Shown here: one piece after another, positions 18,056 through 25,717 of the stretch | How the letters are laid out: every line of letters begins with the position of its first letter | How positions within the stretch are numbered: position 1 is the first letter of the stretch | Origin: an uncultured Parabacteroides sp. | GTDB lineage: Bacteria; Bacteroidota; Bacteroidia; Bacteroidales; Tannerellaceae | Assembly (NCBI GenBank): GCA_944326775.1 | Contig: CALVFH010000012.1 | Location: 1-36,613, forward strand | Direction of reading: 5' to 3' | DNA: 36,613 nt | Made by a program: the position numbers and the translations under genes | Notes under the pieces: model-generated | What the model was told of the DNA's origin: nothing | Seen by the model: the letters and a program-made list of their open reading frames with translations, nothing else | Database searches by the model: none

Positions 18056-18127
18056 TAGCCCATGGGGGAATCGAACCCCCCTTTCAAGAATGAAAATCTT
18101 GCGTCCTAGCCGATAGACGAATGGGCC
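18056..18127 (-). tRNA. tRNA-Glu (TTC), second copy without encoded CCA
   Basis: The 72-nt body is identical to the tRNA-Glu at 17638-17709, with the same anticodon TTC. After the discriminator A the DNA reads CAA rather than CCA, so the end would need enzymatic CCA addition. It lies upstream of rpsT and downstream of a strong promoter. Confidence 0.95.
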
Positions 18128-18191
18128 TTCGCTTAAAGTATTTTGCTTTACTGCTCTCGTTTTCAGATACCATCTTTTCCGATTGCGAGTG

Positions 18192-18222
18192 CAAAGGTAG
18201 ATACTTTTTTAATACTGGCAAA
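18192..18222 (-). promoter_or_regulatory. Promoter of the tRNA-Glu/rpsT unit
   Basis: On the minus strand, a TTTG (complement of 18219-18222) is followed after 19 bp by TACCTTTG (18192-18199), a near-perfect Bacteroidetes promoter about 65 bp upstream of the tRNA. It is divergent from the recO promoter. Confidence 0.75.
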
Positions 18223-18324
18223 ACATTTGTTGAAGAAATTGGGAATAAAGCGCCTTTTTAACTTCTGTTTAGAACTTCTGGGGCTGTGATGTTCCTTTTT
18301 GCCATTTAAATCCTTTTAATAATG

Positions 18325-18332
18325 TATCTTTG
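18325..18332 (+). promoter_or_regulatory. Predicted -7 element of recO
   Basis: TATCTTTG lies 23 bp before the recO ATG. A TTTG at 18298-18301 is a possible -33 element with slightly long spacing. Confidence 0.55.
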
Positions 18333-18355
18333 CCGGATATAAAAGCAAGTGAATT

Positions 18356-19081
18356 ATGCAGGCAAATACACGGGGGATTGTTTTGCATGCCATCCCTTAT
18401 AACGATAATTATGCTATTGTGGCCGTTTATACAGAGGCTTTCGGGCGGGTTTCCTATCTTGTTCCCCGAAACCGGCGCAGGAAGTCAACGGTACAAAAAG
18501 CCTTGTTCATGCCTTTGGCGGTTCTGGACATGGAAGTGGAGCATTTGCCCAAGCGCGATTTGCACCGGATAAAGGAATGTCGTTTTTGTTTTCCGCAAAC
18601 GGAGACGTTTTGCCATCCGGTGAAGAATATGTTGGCCTTGTTTTTAGCGGAGGTGCTTTTCCGGACGGTTCGGAATACGGAAGCGGATGCTCCCTTGTTT
18701 CATTATTTATATAATTCGGTCGCTCTTCTGGAAACCTTGGATAAAGGGGTGGCGAATTTCCATATTGTGTTTCTTTTCCAGCTTTTGCATTATCTGGGAA
18801 TTTATCCGGATACCCGTCTGCAGAGAGAAGGATTGTATTTCGACCTGTTGAATGGCGAATTTACTTCGTCTTTGCCTACTCATCCGCATTATCTTTCACC
18901 AGAGGAGAGCCGGGTGCTGGCCCGCTTGCTCCGCATCAGTTTTGAGAACATGTCGCTCTACGGTTTTTCCCGTCAGGACCGGGTGCGGATCATTCGTCGG
19001 ATCATCGAATATTACCGGTTGCATTTGCCCGACTTCCCGGAGATAAAATCCTTGGATATTTTGCAGACAATATTCGACTAA
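18356..19081 (+). CDS. recO: DNA repair protein RecO
   Basis: RecO acts in the RecFOR pathway, loading RecA onto SSB-coated single-stranded DNA. The 241-residue length is normal. The N-terminal OB-fold is recognisable (TRGIVLHAIPYNDNYAIVAVYTE followed by GRVSYLVPR), then a helical C-terminal part. The zinc-binding cysteines of many RecO proteins are not obvious, as in other Bacteroidetes copies. It starts shortly after its promoter and is followed by an orphan promoter-terminator unit. Confidence 0.92.
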   Translation: MQANTRGIVLHAIPYNDNYAIVAVYTEAFGRVSYLVPRNRRRKSTVQKALFMPLAVLDMEVEHLPKRDLHRIKECRFCFPQTETFCHPVKNMLALFLAEVLFRTVRNTEADAPLFHYLYNSVALLETLDKGVANFHIVFLFQLLHYLGIYPDTRLQREGLYFDLLNGEFTSSLPTHPHYLSPEESRVLARLLRISFENMSLYGFSRQDRVRIIRRIIEYYRLHLPDFPEIKSLDILQTIFD

Positions 19082-19127
19082 TGTGTTGTAAAACATATAA
19101 AGATGTGGCATAAAAATGGGAGAAATA

Positions 19128-19160
19128 TTTGGTTGGATTTCTGAAAAAGCTCTACCTTTG
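19128..19160 (+). promoter_or_regulatory. Orphan consensus promoter after recO
   Basis: TTTG at 19128-19131 and TACCTTTG at 19153-19160 are 21 bp apart. No ORF follows on this strand before the terminator at 19283-19312. Confidence 0.65.
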
Positions 19161-19166
19161 CCATAG

Positions 19167-19312
19167 AATTAAACAAGAAACACAAAAGTTCTTCCTCGGA
19201 TAAAAAATATTGAGAATCTGATATAAAATCCCCGATTTTTTATAAATAGGTATTTAGTCCTTTTGTGAAATGTGGTTAGGTGAGGTGGCACAGTTTTGTG
19301 CCACCTTTTTTT
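19167..19312 (+). ncRNA. Candidate small RNA between recO and the fimbrial lipoprotein gene
   Basis: About 145 nt lie between a near-consensus promoter (19128-19160) and a strong intrinsic terminator (19283-19312), with no usable ORF inside. An internal hairpin AAAATC-CCC-GATTTT sits at 19225-19239. The start is placed about 7 bp after the -7 element. No known RNA family was recognised; the size is somewhat small for 6S RNA. The unit could instead be a remnant whose gene has been lost. Confidence 0.45.
19283..19312 (+). terminator. Strong intrinsic terminator
   Basis: AGGTGGCACA (19283-19292) and TGTGCCACCT (19297-19306) form a perfect 10-bp stem with a 4-nt loop, followed by seven T. The T-run is on the plus strand only, so it serves rightward transcription. 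Confidence 0.88.
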
Positions 19313-19313
19313 G

Positions 19314-20300
19314 TCAGTCTTCGATGATTTCTTCAATGGTTTCTCCCCATTGGGTATCAATTTCGATGGTGAAATTGGCATCATTGATATTGGTGTATAG
19401 ATTCCCGGTATAGCGGGTGATGCGGTTGGCATAAATCGGGATGTCGCGGATGGTTTTTTCCCGTTCAGCTTCGCTTTCCGTGTTCAGCGCCTGCAACAAG
19501 GCACTTTCCAGGGTTGCTTTTCCGTCGGGTTCGTCCGTTTGGGGCACGAAGGTATAGAACGAATGGACAATTTTCTGCTCTGCGTTCCGGTCTGTTTCGG
19601 TGAATGTTTTTTCCAGGGTGAAAGGTGTCGTTTCCTCTGTGGCGTAACCGCTGATGAGGTTGAAGGTGTTGTAGATGCCGGAGGTGGTGATTTTGAATGA
19701 AGCCACTTCTTCCGGAATCGTATCTTTCGGTACGAATTCCACCCGCGAAACGATACGCTTCAGCGTGAACGATTTCAGGATATCATCCCCGATAACCACT
19801 TCGAAGTTGTCGCTGCAATAGAAGCATTCGCTGACCGAGCTCGGGAAGGTGAGGCCCGTCCCCTCCAGTTCCACATCGTCTGAGGAATGGGCCAGAAAAC
19901 AGATGGTATAAATCCCGGGCGTAAATTCGTCGGTGATTTCCATGGATTCCGTGCCACTCCCTTCGTTTTCGTATTGCTGCTGGCGAACCACCTCTTCGTC
20001 TTCATTAAAGACTATGTATTCCAGGAAAGAAAAGGTGCTTTGTTCTGCCTTCGGATCGGTTTCGGGCAAGTCTTGGTCTTCGCCGGGTTCCGGGGTGGTT
20101 GTATTCGCAGACTGAGGTTCGGCAGGCAGCGTGTTGTCGCTGGGCATCGAACGGGTGCCGAAAGCTACGATGTCGGGACGGACATCCAGTTGGAAACGGA
20201 CTTTGACTTTCCCATCGTTGGCGGGAATTGGATCGGATTCTGACGTGCATGCACAGAAACAAAGCATGCCTGCAAGTGAAAGGAACAATAGATTTTTCAT
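19314..20300 (-). CDS. FimB/Mfa2-like fimbrial lipoprotein
   Basis: The 328-residue product has a lipoprotein signal with CACTSES around the lipidated Cys. A Pro/Glu/Asp/Thr-rich insertion occurs near residues 55-90. The mid region (LKRIVSRVEFVPKDTIPEEVASFKITTSGIYNTFNL, quoted only in part here: FKITTSGIYNTFNL) resembles FimB/Mfa2 anchor subunits of Bacteroidales type V pili. It would be exported as a lipidated surface protein. No other pilus gene is adjacent, so it may be an orphan subunit. The family call is moderate; a related fimbrillin-like domain is possible. Confidence 0.65.
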   Translation of the reverse strand: MKNLLFLSLAGMLCFCACTSESDPIPANDGKVKVRFQLDVRPDIVAFGTRSMPSDNTLPAEPQSANTTTPEPGEDQDLPETDPKAEQSTFSFLEYIVFNEDEEVVRQQQYENEGSGTESMEITDEFTPGIYTICFLAHSSDDVELEGTGLTFPSSVSECFYCSDNFEVVIGDDILKSFTLKRIVSRVEFVPKDTIPEEVASFKITTSGIYNTFNLISGYATEETTPFTLEKTFTETDRNAEQKIVHSFYTFVPQTDEPDGKATLESALLQALNTESEAEREKTIRDIPIYANRITRYTGNLYTNINDANFTIEIDTQWGETIEEIIED

Positions 20301-20402
20301 AGAAAAGATTATTTTATGATTAATATGTTCGCAAAGTAAGGGAAAATATTCTGAAAAAAGAAAATTGAGATATGAAATTTAGGGCTATTGATATAAAATT
20401 TC

Positions 20403-20410
20403 TACATTTG
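20403..20410 (+). promoter_or_regulatory. Predicted -7 element of the oxidoreductase/isomerase pair
   Basis: TACATTTG lies 42 bp before the ATG at 20452. Confidence 0.5.
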
Positions 20411-20451
20411 TTTCGTTAACTCGAATATTTACCTTAATCAAATACCAGTAT

Positions 20452-21600
20452 ATGCATAGAAAAATTAGAATGGGTATGATTGGCGGTGGTCCCGGTTCAT
20501 TTATCGGTGCAGTTCATCGCATTGCGGCCAACATAGATGGCCAGATTGAATTAGTTTGCGGGTGTTTCAGTTCCAATCCCGAGAAATCGCGGGAAACTGG
20601 CGAAGCCTTGTTCCTTCCTCCCGAACGAGTGTATGATTCCTGGCAGGAAATGCTGGAAAAAGAAGCCGCCCTCCCGGAAGGCGAGCGCATGGACTTCGTG
20701 TCGATTGTGACGCCGAACCATGTGCATTACGCTCCGGCCATGATGGCGCTCGACAAAGGTTTCCACGTGGCGATGGACAAACCGATGACGTTCTCGCTGG
20801 ACGAGGCCATCCATTTGGCTGCCAAAGTGAAAGAAACCGGCAAGCTTTTTTTGCTGACACATACCTACACGGGTTATCCCATGGTGAAGGAGGCGCGGCA
20901 GCGTGTGCTTCGCGGTGATTTGGGCCGTATCCGCCGGATTTATGTGGAATATCCGCAAGGATGGTTGTATAACGACTGCGCGGCGACCAACAAACAGGCC
21001 GCCTGGCGTGTTGACCCTAATCGTTCGGGGAAAGCCGGTTGCATGGGCGACATCGGTACCCATGCTTTCAACATGGCGGAATACATCACCGGTCTGAAGG
21101 CTGTTGAAATCTGTTCCGAGCTGAATACCTTCGTCCCCGGCCGTCTGCTCGACGACGACGGTGCCGCCCTGATTCGCTACGAAGGGGGAGCTCGCGGCGT
21201 CCTGATGGCTTCGCAAATCGCGGTGGGTTATGAGAACAGTCTGAAAATCCGTGTCTTTGGCGAGAAGGGCTCGTTGGAATGGCTTCAGGAAGAACCGAAC
21301 ACGCTGATTGTCCGCTGGCCCGACCGTCCGGCCGAGATTGTCCGCACCAACAACAGCTATGTCTCGGGCTTGTCCGCCTACAACAGCCGCATTCCGGCCG
21401 GGCATCCGGAAGGGTATCTGGAAGCCTTTGCCAACCTTTACCGCAATTTCGCGACGGCTTTGCGGGCTTTGCTGAATGGCGAGCATCCGACGCCGGAATC
21501 GCTCGATTTCCCGTCGGTGGAAGAAGGCGTCCGCGGAATGCAGTTCATCGAGGCGGTGGTTTCCTCTGGCGAAACCGAAGCGAAGTGGTTGAAAATTTAA
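20452..21600 (+). CDS. Gfo/Idh/MocA family oxidoreductase
   Basis: The 382-residue product has an N-terminal NAD(P)-binding Rossmann fold (MGMIGGGPGSFIGAVHR), the family's DKP motif (VAMDKPMTFSLDEA), and the C-terminal Gfo/Idh domain with a GDIGTHAFNMAEYITG region carrying the catalytic His. It probably oxidises or reduces a sugar or cyclitol; the substrate is unknown. It has no signal peptide and would be cytoplasmic. It forms a two-gene unit with the isomerase gene 41 bp downstream, a pairing common in sugar catabolism. Confidence 0.93.
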   Translation: MHRKIRMGMIGGGPGSFIGAVHRIAANIDGQIELVCGCFSSNPEKSRETGEALFLPPERVYDSWQEMLEKEAALPEGERMDFVSIVTPNHVHYAPAMMALDKGFHVAMDKPMTFSLDEAIHLAAKVKETGKLFLLTHTYTGYPMVKEARQRVLRGDLGRIRRIYVEYPQGWLYNDCAATNKQAAWRVDPNRSGKAGCMGDIGTHAFNMAEYITGLKAVEICSELNTFVPGRLLDDDGAALIRYEGGARGVLMASQIAVGYENSLKIRVFGEKGSLEWLQEEPNTLIVRWPDRPAEIVRTNNSYVSGLSAYNSRIPAGHPEGYLEAFANLYRNFATALRALLNGEHPTPESLDFPSVEEGVRGMQFIEAVVSSGETEAKWLKI

Positions 21601-21611
21601 AAAGATTGTTC

Positions 21612-21644
21612 GTTTAAAACCTGTTTAAAATCCATTTAAAAATG
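21612..21644 (+). promoter_or_regulatory. Three TTTAAAA units at 11-bp pitch before the isomerase start
   Basis: GTTTAAAACCT, GTTTAAAATCC and ATTTAAAAATG start at 21612, 21623 and 21634. The last runs into the ATG at 21642. A similar triad lies at 299-331. It may be an A/T-rich translation initiation region or a bend. Confidence 0.4.
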
Positions 21645-22631
21645 CGTCCAGTTACTTTATATACTTTGCAATGGGGCGATTTGCCTCTTGAAACCGTGTG
21701 CCAAAAGGCGAAAGAGTTCGGTTACGACGGCCTGGAGTTGGGCCTGCCCAATCATGTCGATGTCCGCCAGACCGACCTGGCATACTATCAGGCGATCCGC
21801 GATCTGCTTGCGCGTTACGGCCTGCAACTTCATACCATCTCCACCCATCTGATTGGCCAGGCGCTTTGCGATAAGATAGACCAGCGCCACCAGGCGATTC
21901 TCCCGGATTATATCTGGGGCGACGGCGACCCGGAAGGTGTTCACCGCCGTGCCGCCGAAGAGCTGATCCGCACGGCTCATGCTGCCAAGATGTTGGGAGT
22001 GGATACGGTCGTCGGTTTTACGGGCAGTCCGATTTGGGCGTACCTCTATTCGTTCCCGCCTGTTCCGGAGTCGATGATTGAAGAGGGGTATGCCGAGTTT
22101 GCTCGCCGTTTCATCCCGGTGTTGGATGAATTCCAGAAACTGGGTGTCCGTTTTGCCCTGGAAGTTCATCCGACCGAGATTGCTTTCGATACGATTTCAG
22201 CCGAGCGGGCACTTGCGGCGTTGGATAACCATCCGGCGTTCGGCTTCAACTACGACCCCAGCCATCTGGGTTACCAGGGGGTGGATTATGTGGATTTCAT
22301 CTATCATTTTTCCGACCGGATTTACCATGTGCACATGAAAGACGTGTATTGGAGCGATACCCCCAAGCGGGCTGGAGTCTTTGGCGGGCACGTTACCTTC
22401 GGCGACCCGCGCCGCTACTGGAACTTCCGCAGTCTCGGACGGGGGAAAATCAATTTCGAGGAAATTATCCGGGCGTTGAACGCCATCGGCTATCAGGGCC
22501 CGCTCTCGGTGGAGTGGGAAGACAGTGCGATGGACCGCGAACACGGTGCCCGCGAATCCTGCGCCTTTGTGAAGAAGGTGGATTTCCAGCCGTCCGCGCA
22601 GGCCTTCGATGCGTGCTTTGAACACAAATAG
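21642..22631 (+). CDS. Sugar phosphate isomerase/epimerase (TIM barrel)
   Basis: The 329-residue product fits the xylose isomerase-like TIM-barrel family. Metal-ligand candidates appear in order: the Glu in ALEVHPTEI, the Asp and His in [11 protein letters not shown], the His residues in YHVHMKDV, and the Glu in LSVEWED. The reaction is probably sugar or inositol-derivative isomerisation or epimerisation linked to the preceding oxidoreductase. It is followed by the 42-bp array, which separates it from the convergent sulfatase gene. Confidence 0.9.
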   Translation: MRPVTLYTLQWGDLPLETVCQKAKEFGYDGLELGLPNHVDVRQTDLAYYQAIRDLLARYGLQLHTISTHLIGQALCDKIDQRHQAILPDYIWGDGDPEGVHRRAAEELIRTAHAAKMLGVDTVVGFTGSPIWAYLYSFPPVPESMIEEGYAEFARRFIPVLDEFQKLGVRFALEVHPTEIAFDTISAERALAALDNHPAFGFNYDPSHLGYQGVDYVDFIYHFSDRIYHVHMKDVYWSDTPKRAGVFGGHVTFGDPRRYWNFRSLGRGKINFEEIIRALNAIGYQGPLSVEWEDSAMDREHGARESCAFVKKVDFQPSAQAFDACFEHK

Positions 22632-22667
22632 CAAACCACAATAGTTTTTATTAGACCTGGAAGCCCT

Positions 22668-22980
22668 GGACTCAACCTTGAGTTTGGGGCTTCAACGCTT
22701 TGGCGGGGCCAAACTCAACCCTGAGTTTTGGACTTTCCGCCCGGGATGGGCCAAACTCAACCCTGAGTTTTGGACTTTCCACCCGGGATGAGCCAAACTC
22801 AACCCTGAGTTTTGAACTTTCCACCCGGGATGAGCCAAACTCAACCCTGAGTTTTGGACTTTCCGCCCGGGATGAAGCAAACTCAACCCTGAGTTTTGGA
22901 CTTTCCACCCGGGATGAAGCAAACTCAACCCTGAGTTTTGAGCTTTCCACCCGGGATGAAGCAAACTCAATCCTGAGTTC
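22668..22980. repeat. Tandem 42-bp array of stem-loop units between convergent genes
   Basis: The unit begins AAACTCAACCCTGAGTTT, a 7-bp stem with a 4-nt loop, followed by a linker resembling GGACTTTCCACCCGGGATG. Copies start at 22711, 22753, 22795, 22837, 22879, 22921 and 22963, an exact 42-bp pitch, and a degenerate copy starts at 22668. Linker endings change stepwise along the array (GGGCC, then GAGCC, then GAAGC). The last, partial copy contains the sulfatase stop codon. Confidence 0.93.
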
Positions 22981-24361
22981 CGGAGATGCTATCCATCTTT
23001 TCGACCAGCGCCGCCACTTCCCCAGGCTTTTCCTTAGCCAAATTCTTCGTTTCCCCAATATCCTGGCTCAAATCGAACAGTTCCGTCCGCGTGATGTCGT
23101 CGATGGTTTGGCGGACCAGTTTCCAGTCGCCCTGCCGGAGCGCTTCGCGCCGGATACCTTCGTCGAACGCCCAATACAAGCAATCGTGTTGCGGTTGGTT
23201 TTTCTTTTTCTTGCCCAACAATGTGGGGAGAATCGACAGGCCGTCGGTCGGGACGCTGAGGGAAGTGTGGGTCAGGTCGGCCAGCGTCGGCATGATATCC
23301 CAGAAAGCACAGACCAAGTCGCTCTGTTTGCCCTCTTCGACGGTGCCGGGCATCCACGCGATAAAAGGCACGCGGATTCCCCCTTCATACACGTCACGCT
23401 TGATGCCGCGCAAGGGGCCGGAGCTATGGAAGAAGTCGGGGTTGGCTCCGCCCTCGGCATGAGGGCCGTTGTCGCTGGTGAAGATGACCAGGGTGTTCCG
23501 GTCGAGGCCCTGTTTCTTCAGCTCTTCCAGAATCTGGCCGACATACAGGTCCAGGCGGCTGACCATGGCGGCAAAGGACGCGTAGGGCTTTTCCGAAGTG
23601 TTGTAGCCTCCGCGTTGATGGTCGAATTTCCCGATATAGGGCGTTTCCCGGAAGGAATTTTCGTAAATCCGGTAGATGGAATCGTGCGGCAGGTTCAGCT
23701 CCGCGTGCGGCAGGGTGTAGGTCAGCATCGCGAAGAAAGGTTTGTCCTTATTCGCCCGGATGAAGTCGAGGGCATGCTGGTGAATCAGGTCCTGCGAATA
23801 GGTCCGTTTCGCATTGTGGGCATTTTCCGGGAAAGACACCGAGTCCTGGTTGTGCCAGAGGTGGTCGGGGTAATACGTATGCGCCTGCCGCTGGCAGTTG
23901 TATCCATAGAACTCGTCGAAGCCCATCGTGTTCGGGACGGAAGCGGAGCCGGGATAACCCAAGCCCCATTTTCCGAACAGCCCGGTGGCATATCCGGCTT
24001 CCTGCATCAGCCGGGCGATGGTGAACGTCCCTTCCGCCATCGGCTTCTGTCCTTCCGGCATGATTTCTTCGTTTCCCCGGATTTGCGAGTGGGCGGTGTT
24101 CAGCCCCGTCAGCAGGCAGCAGCGGGAAGGGGCGCTGACCGGACAACCGGCATAAGCCTGGGTGAAAAGCAGCCCCTCTTTCGCCATCTGGTCGAGGTGC
24201 GGGGTTTTGATGATTTCCTGGCCGTAGCATCCCAGGTCGCCATAGCCCAGGTCGTCTGCAAGTATCAATACTACGTTAACAGGTTGGTCTTCCCCCTTTT
24301 GGCACGCTACGAGTGTGCTGCAAAGAGCGGCAGCCAAACCTAAGGTTGTTGTTTTTTTCAT
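22967..24361 (-). CDS. Sulfatase, Ser-type, predicted lipoprotein
   Basis: The product from the ATG at 24361 has 464 residues. It starts with a lipoprotein signal (STLVAC, Cys20), then the sulfatase N-terminal metal motif LADDLGYGDLG at 34-44. The formylglycine signature reads S76-A-P-S-R80, so the modified residue is Ser rather than Cys and an anaerobic radical-SAM maturase would be needed. Later motifs include FTSDNGPHAEGG and GGIRVPFIAW. It resembles arylsulfatase A-type glycan sulfatases of Bacteroidales. The frame extends 26 codons upstream but lacks a signal peptide from there. The stop codon falls within the tandem repeat. Confidence 0.93.
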   Translation of the reverse strand: MKKTTTLGLAAALCSTLVACQKGEDQPVNVVLILADDLGYGDLGCYGQEIIKTPHLDQMAKEGLLFTQAYAGCPVSAPSRCCLLTGLNTAHSQIRGNEEIMPEGQKPMAEGTFTIARLMQEAGYATGLFGKWGLGYPGSASVPNTMGFDEFYGYNCQRQAHTYYPDHLWHNQDSVSFPENAHNAKRTYSQDLIHQHALDFIRANKDKPFFAMLTYTLPHAELNLPHDSIYRIYENSFRETPYIGKFDHQRGGYNTSEKPYASFAAMVSRLDLYVGQILEELKKQGLDRNTLVIFTSDNGPHAEGGANPDFFHSSGPLRGIKRDVYEGGIRVPFIAWMPGTVEEGKQSDLVCAFWDIMPTLADLTHTSLSVPTDGLSILPTLLGKKKKNQPQHDCLYWAFDEGIRREALRQGDWKLVRQTIDDITRTELFDLSQDIGETKNLAKEKPGEVAALVEKMDSISGTQD

Positions 24362-24414
24362 GTTGGATAAGATAGAGATTTTTTTAAGTCTGTTCAAAGT
24401 TACGATAAAAAGGT

Positions 24415-25575
24415 TTATCCTTTTTGCTTGTGGAGCCATTTCTTTTTCAAATATTCTCTGACGGGAATATCAAACAGTTTCATGGAAGCATAAGCTGTGG
24501 CGATGGACAGGATGAACAGGCCGACGCAGAGGGTGATGACGGTGCTGGCCGGAGCGTCGGGGTGGAGTCCTTTGAAGGTCCAAAGCATATAGACGAATGC
24601 GAAATGGGTGATGTAAAGCGGATAGGAGATGAATCCGAGGAACTTGCAGAGCTGTTGCCCGCGCTGGCTCCGGATTTCGCTTCCGGCTCCGATGCTGAGG
24701 ATTAGCGGGAAAACCAGGATGATGCAGACGGATTCGTAGATGCCGTTCATCCAGGTATGTTCGTAACCGCCAATCCGGGGGATGCAGGTGATGAAGAGAA
24801 TCAGGAAAGCGCACCAGTAGAATCCGCCGCGCAGGTTGATGAATTTCCCGATGCGGGCGAGCATCATGCCCATCAGGAACGGGCAGGAGAGGCGAATCAG
24901 ACCGATGTAGATTTGCTGGGGCACCAGGCTCCATCCGCCGATGACGGTGTTGATGGCATAGCCGCGGCCCTCCAGCAGGTGGAAAAAATCCCAGTTCATC
25001 GTCAGGGAAACCGTGAAGAAGGCGGCGATGAGGCAGCAGATGCCCAGTCCGATCTTGTTGAGATGGCGTAAAACCAGCGCATAGATCATGTTGGCGAGGT
25101 ATTCCAGCTGGAGGGTCCAGGTCGGGTCGTCTATCGGGTTGGTGCAGGCGACACCGCGGACATCATAGGCTGGCGGAACGGGAATCAGCGTCAGGCACCA
25201 GAGGGTAATCAGCAGAAACACATACCAGGGCGTATTCTCAATCAACGGATAGGCCGGCCCCATGTTGAGGTAGAAAAAGCAGGCACAAAGAAGGGTGCCG
25301 AAAATCGCCATCGGATGCAAACGGATGAAACGGCGTTTGACGAAATCCCAAAGGCTCATCCGGTCCCAGCGGTCATCGTAGGCATAGGCTACCACGAACC
25401 CGGAGAGGGCAAAGAAGAAATCGACCGAAAGGTAACCGTGGTTGATGATTTGCTGCACCTGGTCGGGCGCATAACATTCCAGCATGTGGAAAAGAACGAC
25501 GACGATGGCGGCGACTCCGCGCAAGCCGTCCAGAATCTCGTAGCGAGGTTTAGAAGCTAAGTAAGTCTGCGACAT
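24415..25575 (-). CDS. Acyltransferase 3 family membrane protein
   Basis: The 386-residue integral membrane protein starts at the ATG at 25575 (MSQTYLASKPRYEILDGLRG). The ILDGLRGVAAIVVVLFHML motif with its conserved His, together with VDFFFALSGFVVAY, is diagnostic of the acyltransferase 3 (OafA/NodX/WecH-like) family. About ten hydrophobic segments follow. It probably O-acetylates or acylates an envelope glycan. An 84-codon upstream extension of the frame crosses the likely promoter region and is rejected. It lies 53 bp upstream of the sulfatase start on the same strand. Confidence 0.93.
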   Translation of the reverse strand: MSQTYLASKPRYEILDGLRGVAAIVVVLFHMLECYAPDQVQQIINHGYLSVDFFFALSGFVVAYAYDDRWDRMSLWDFVKRRFIRLHPMAIFGTLLCACFFYLNMGPAYPLIENTPWYVFLLITLWCLTLIPVPPAYDVRGVACTNPIDDPTWTLQLEYLANMIYALVLRHLNKIGLGICCLIAAFFTVSLTMNWDFFHLLEGRGYAINTVIGGWSLVPQQIYIGLIRLSCPFLMGMMLARIGKFINLRGGFYWCAFLILFITCIPRIGGYEHTWMNGIYESVCIILVFPLILSIGAGSEIRSQRGQQLCKFLGFISYPLYITHFAFVYMLWTFKGLHPDAPASTVITLCVGLFILSIATAYASMKLFDIPVREYLKKKWLHKQKG

Positions 25576-25685
25576 TTCTTTTTTTTTGCGGTAAAGGTAC
25601 TGAAAAATAAGTATGACGGAAGTCAAAACCTTGAGAAAACATCCGCCGGCCTGCCCGGCAAAAGGGTAGTCTTGGAAAAAAGTAC

Positions 25686-25693
25686 TACTTTTG
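25686..25693 (+). promoter_or_regulatory. Predicted -7 element of the membrane-protein gene at 25718
   Basis: TACTTTTG fits TAnnTTTG, 24 bp before the ATG at 25718. Confidence 0.5.
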
Positions 25694-25717
25694 TGCGGAT
25701 TTTCAATATGATTCGCC

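Noticed and set aside
22672-23058. 128-codon minus-strand ORF with 14-residue repeats
   Set aside because: 42 bp is a multiple of three, so the array stays open in any frame lacking a stop. It overlaps the sulfatase end in another frame and has no domain.
22700-24343. 547-codon plus-strand ORF with a repetitive N-terminus
   Set aside because: It is antisense to the sulfatase and is open because of that gene's codon use. Its repetitive start is just the 42-bp array read in frame.
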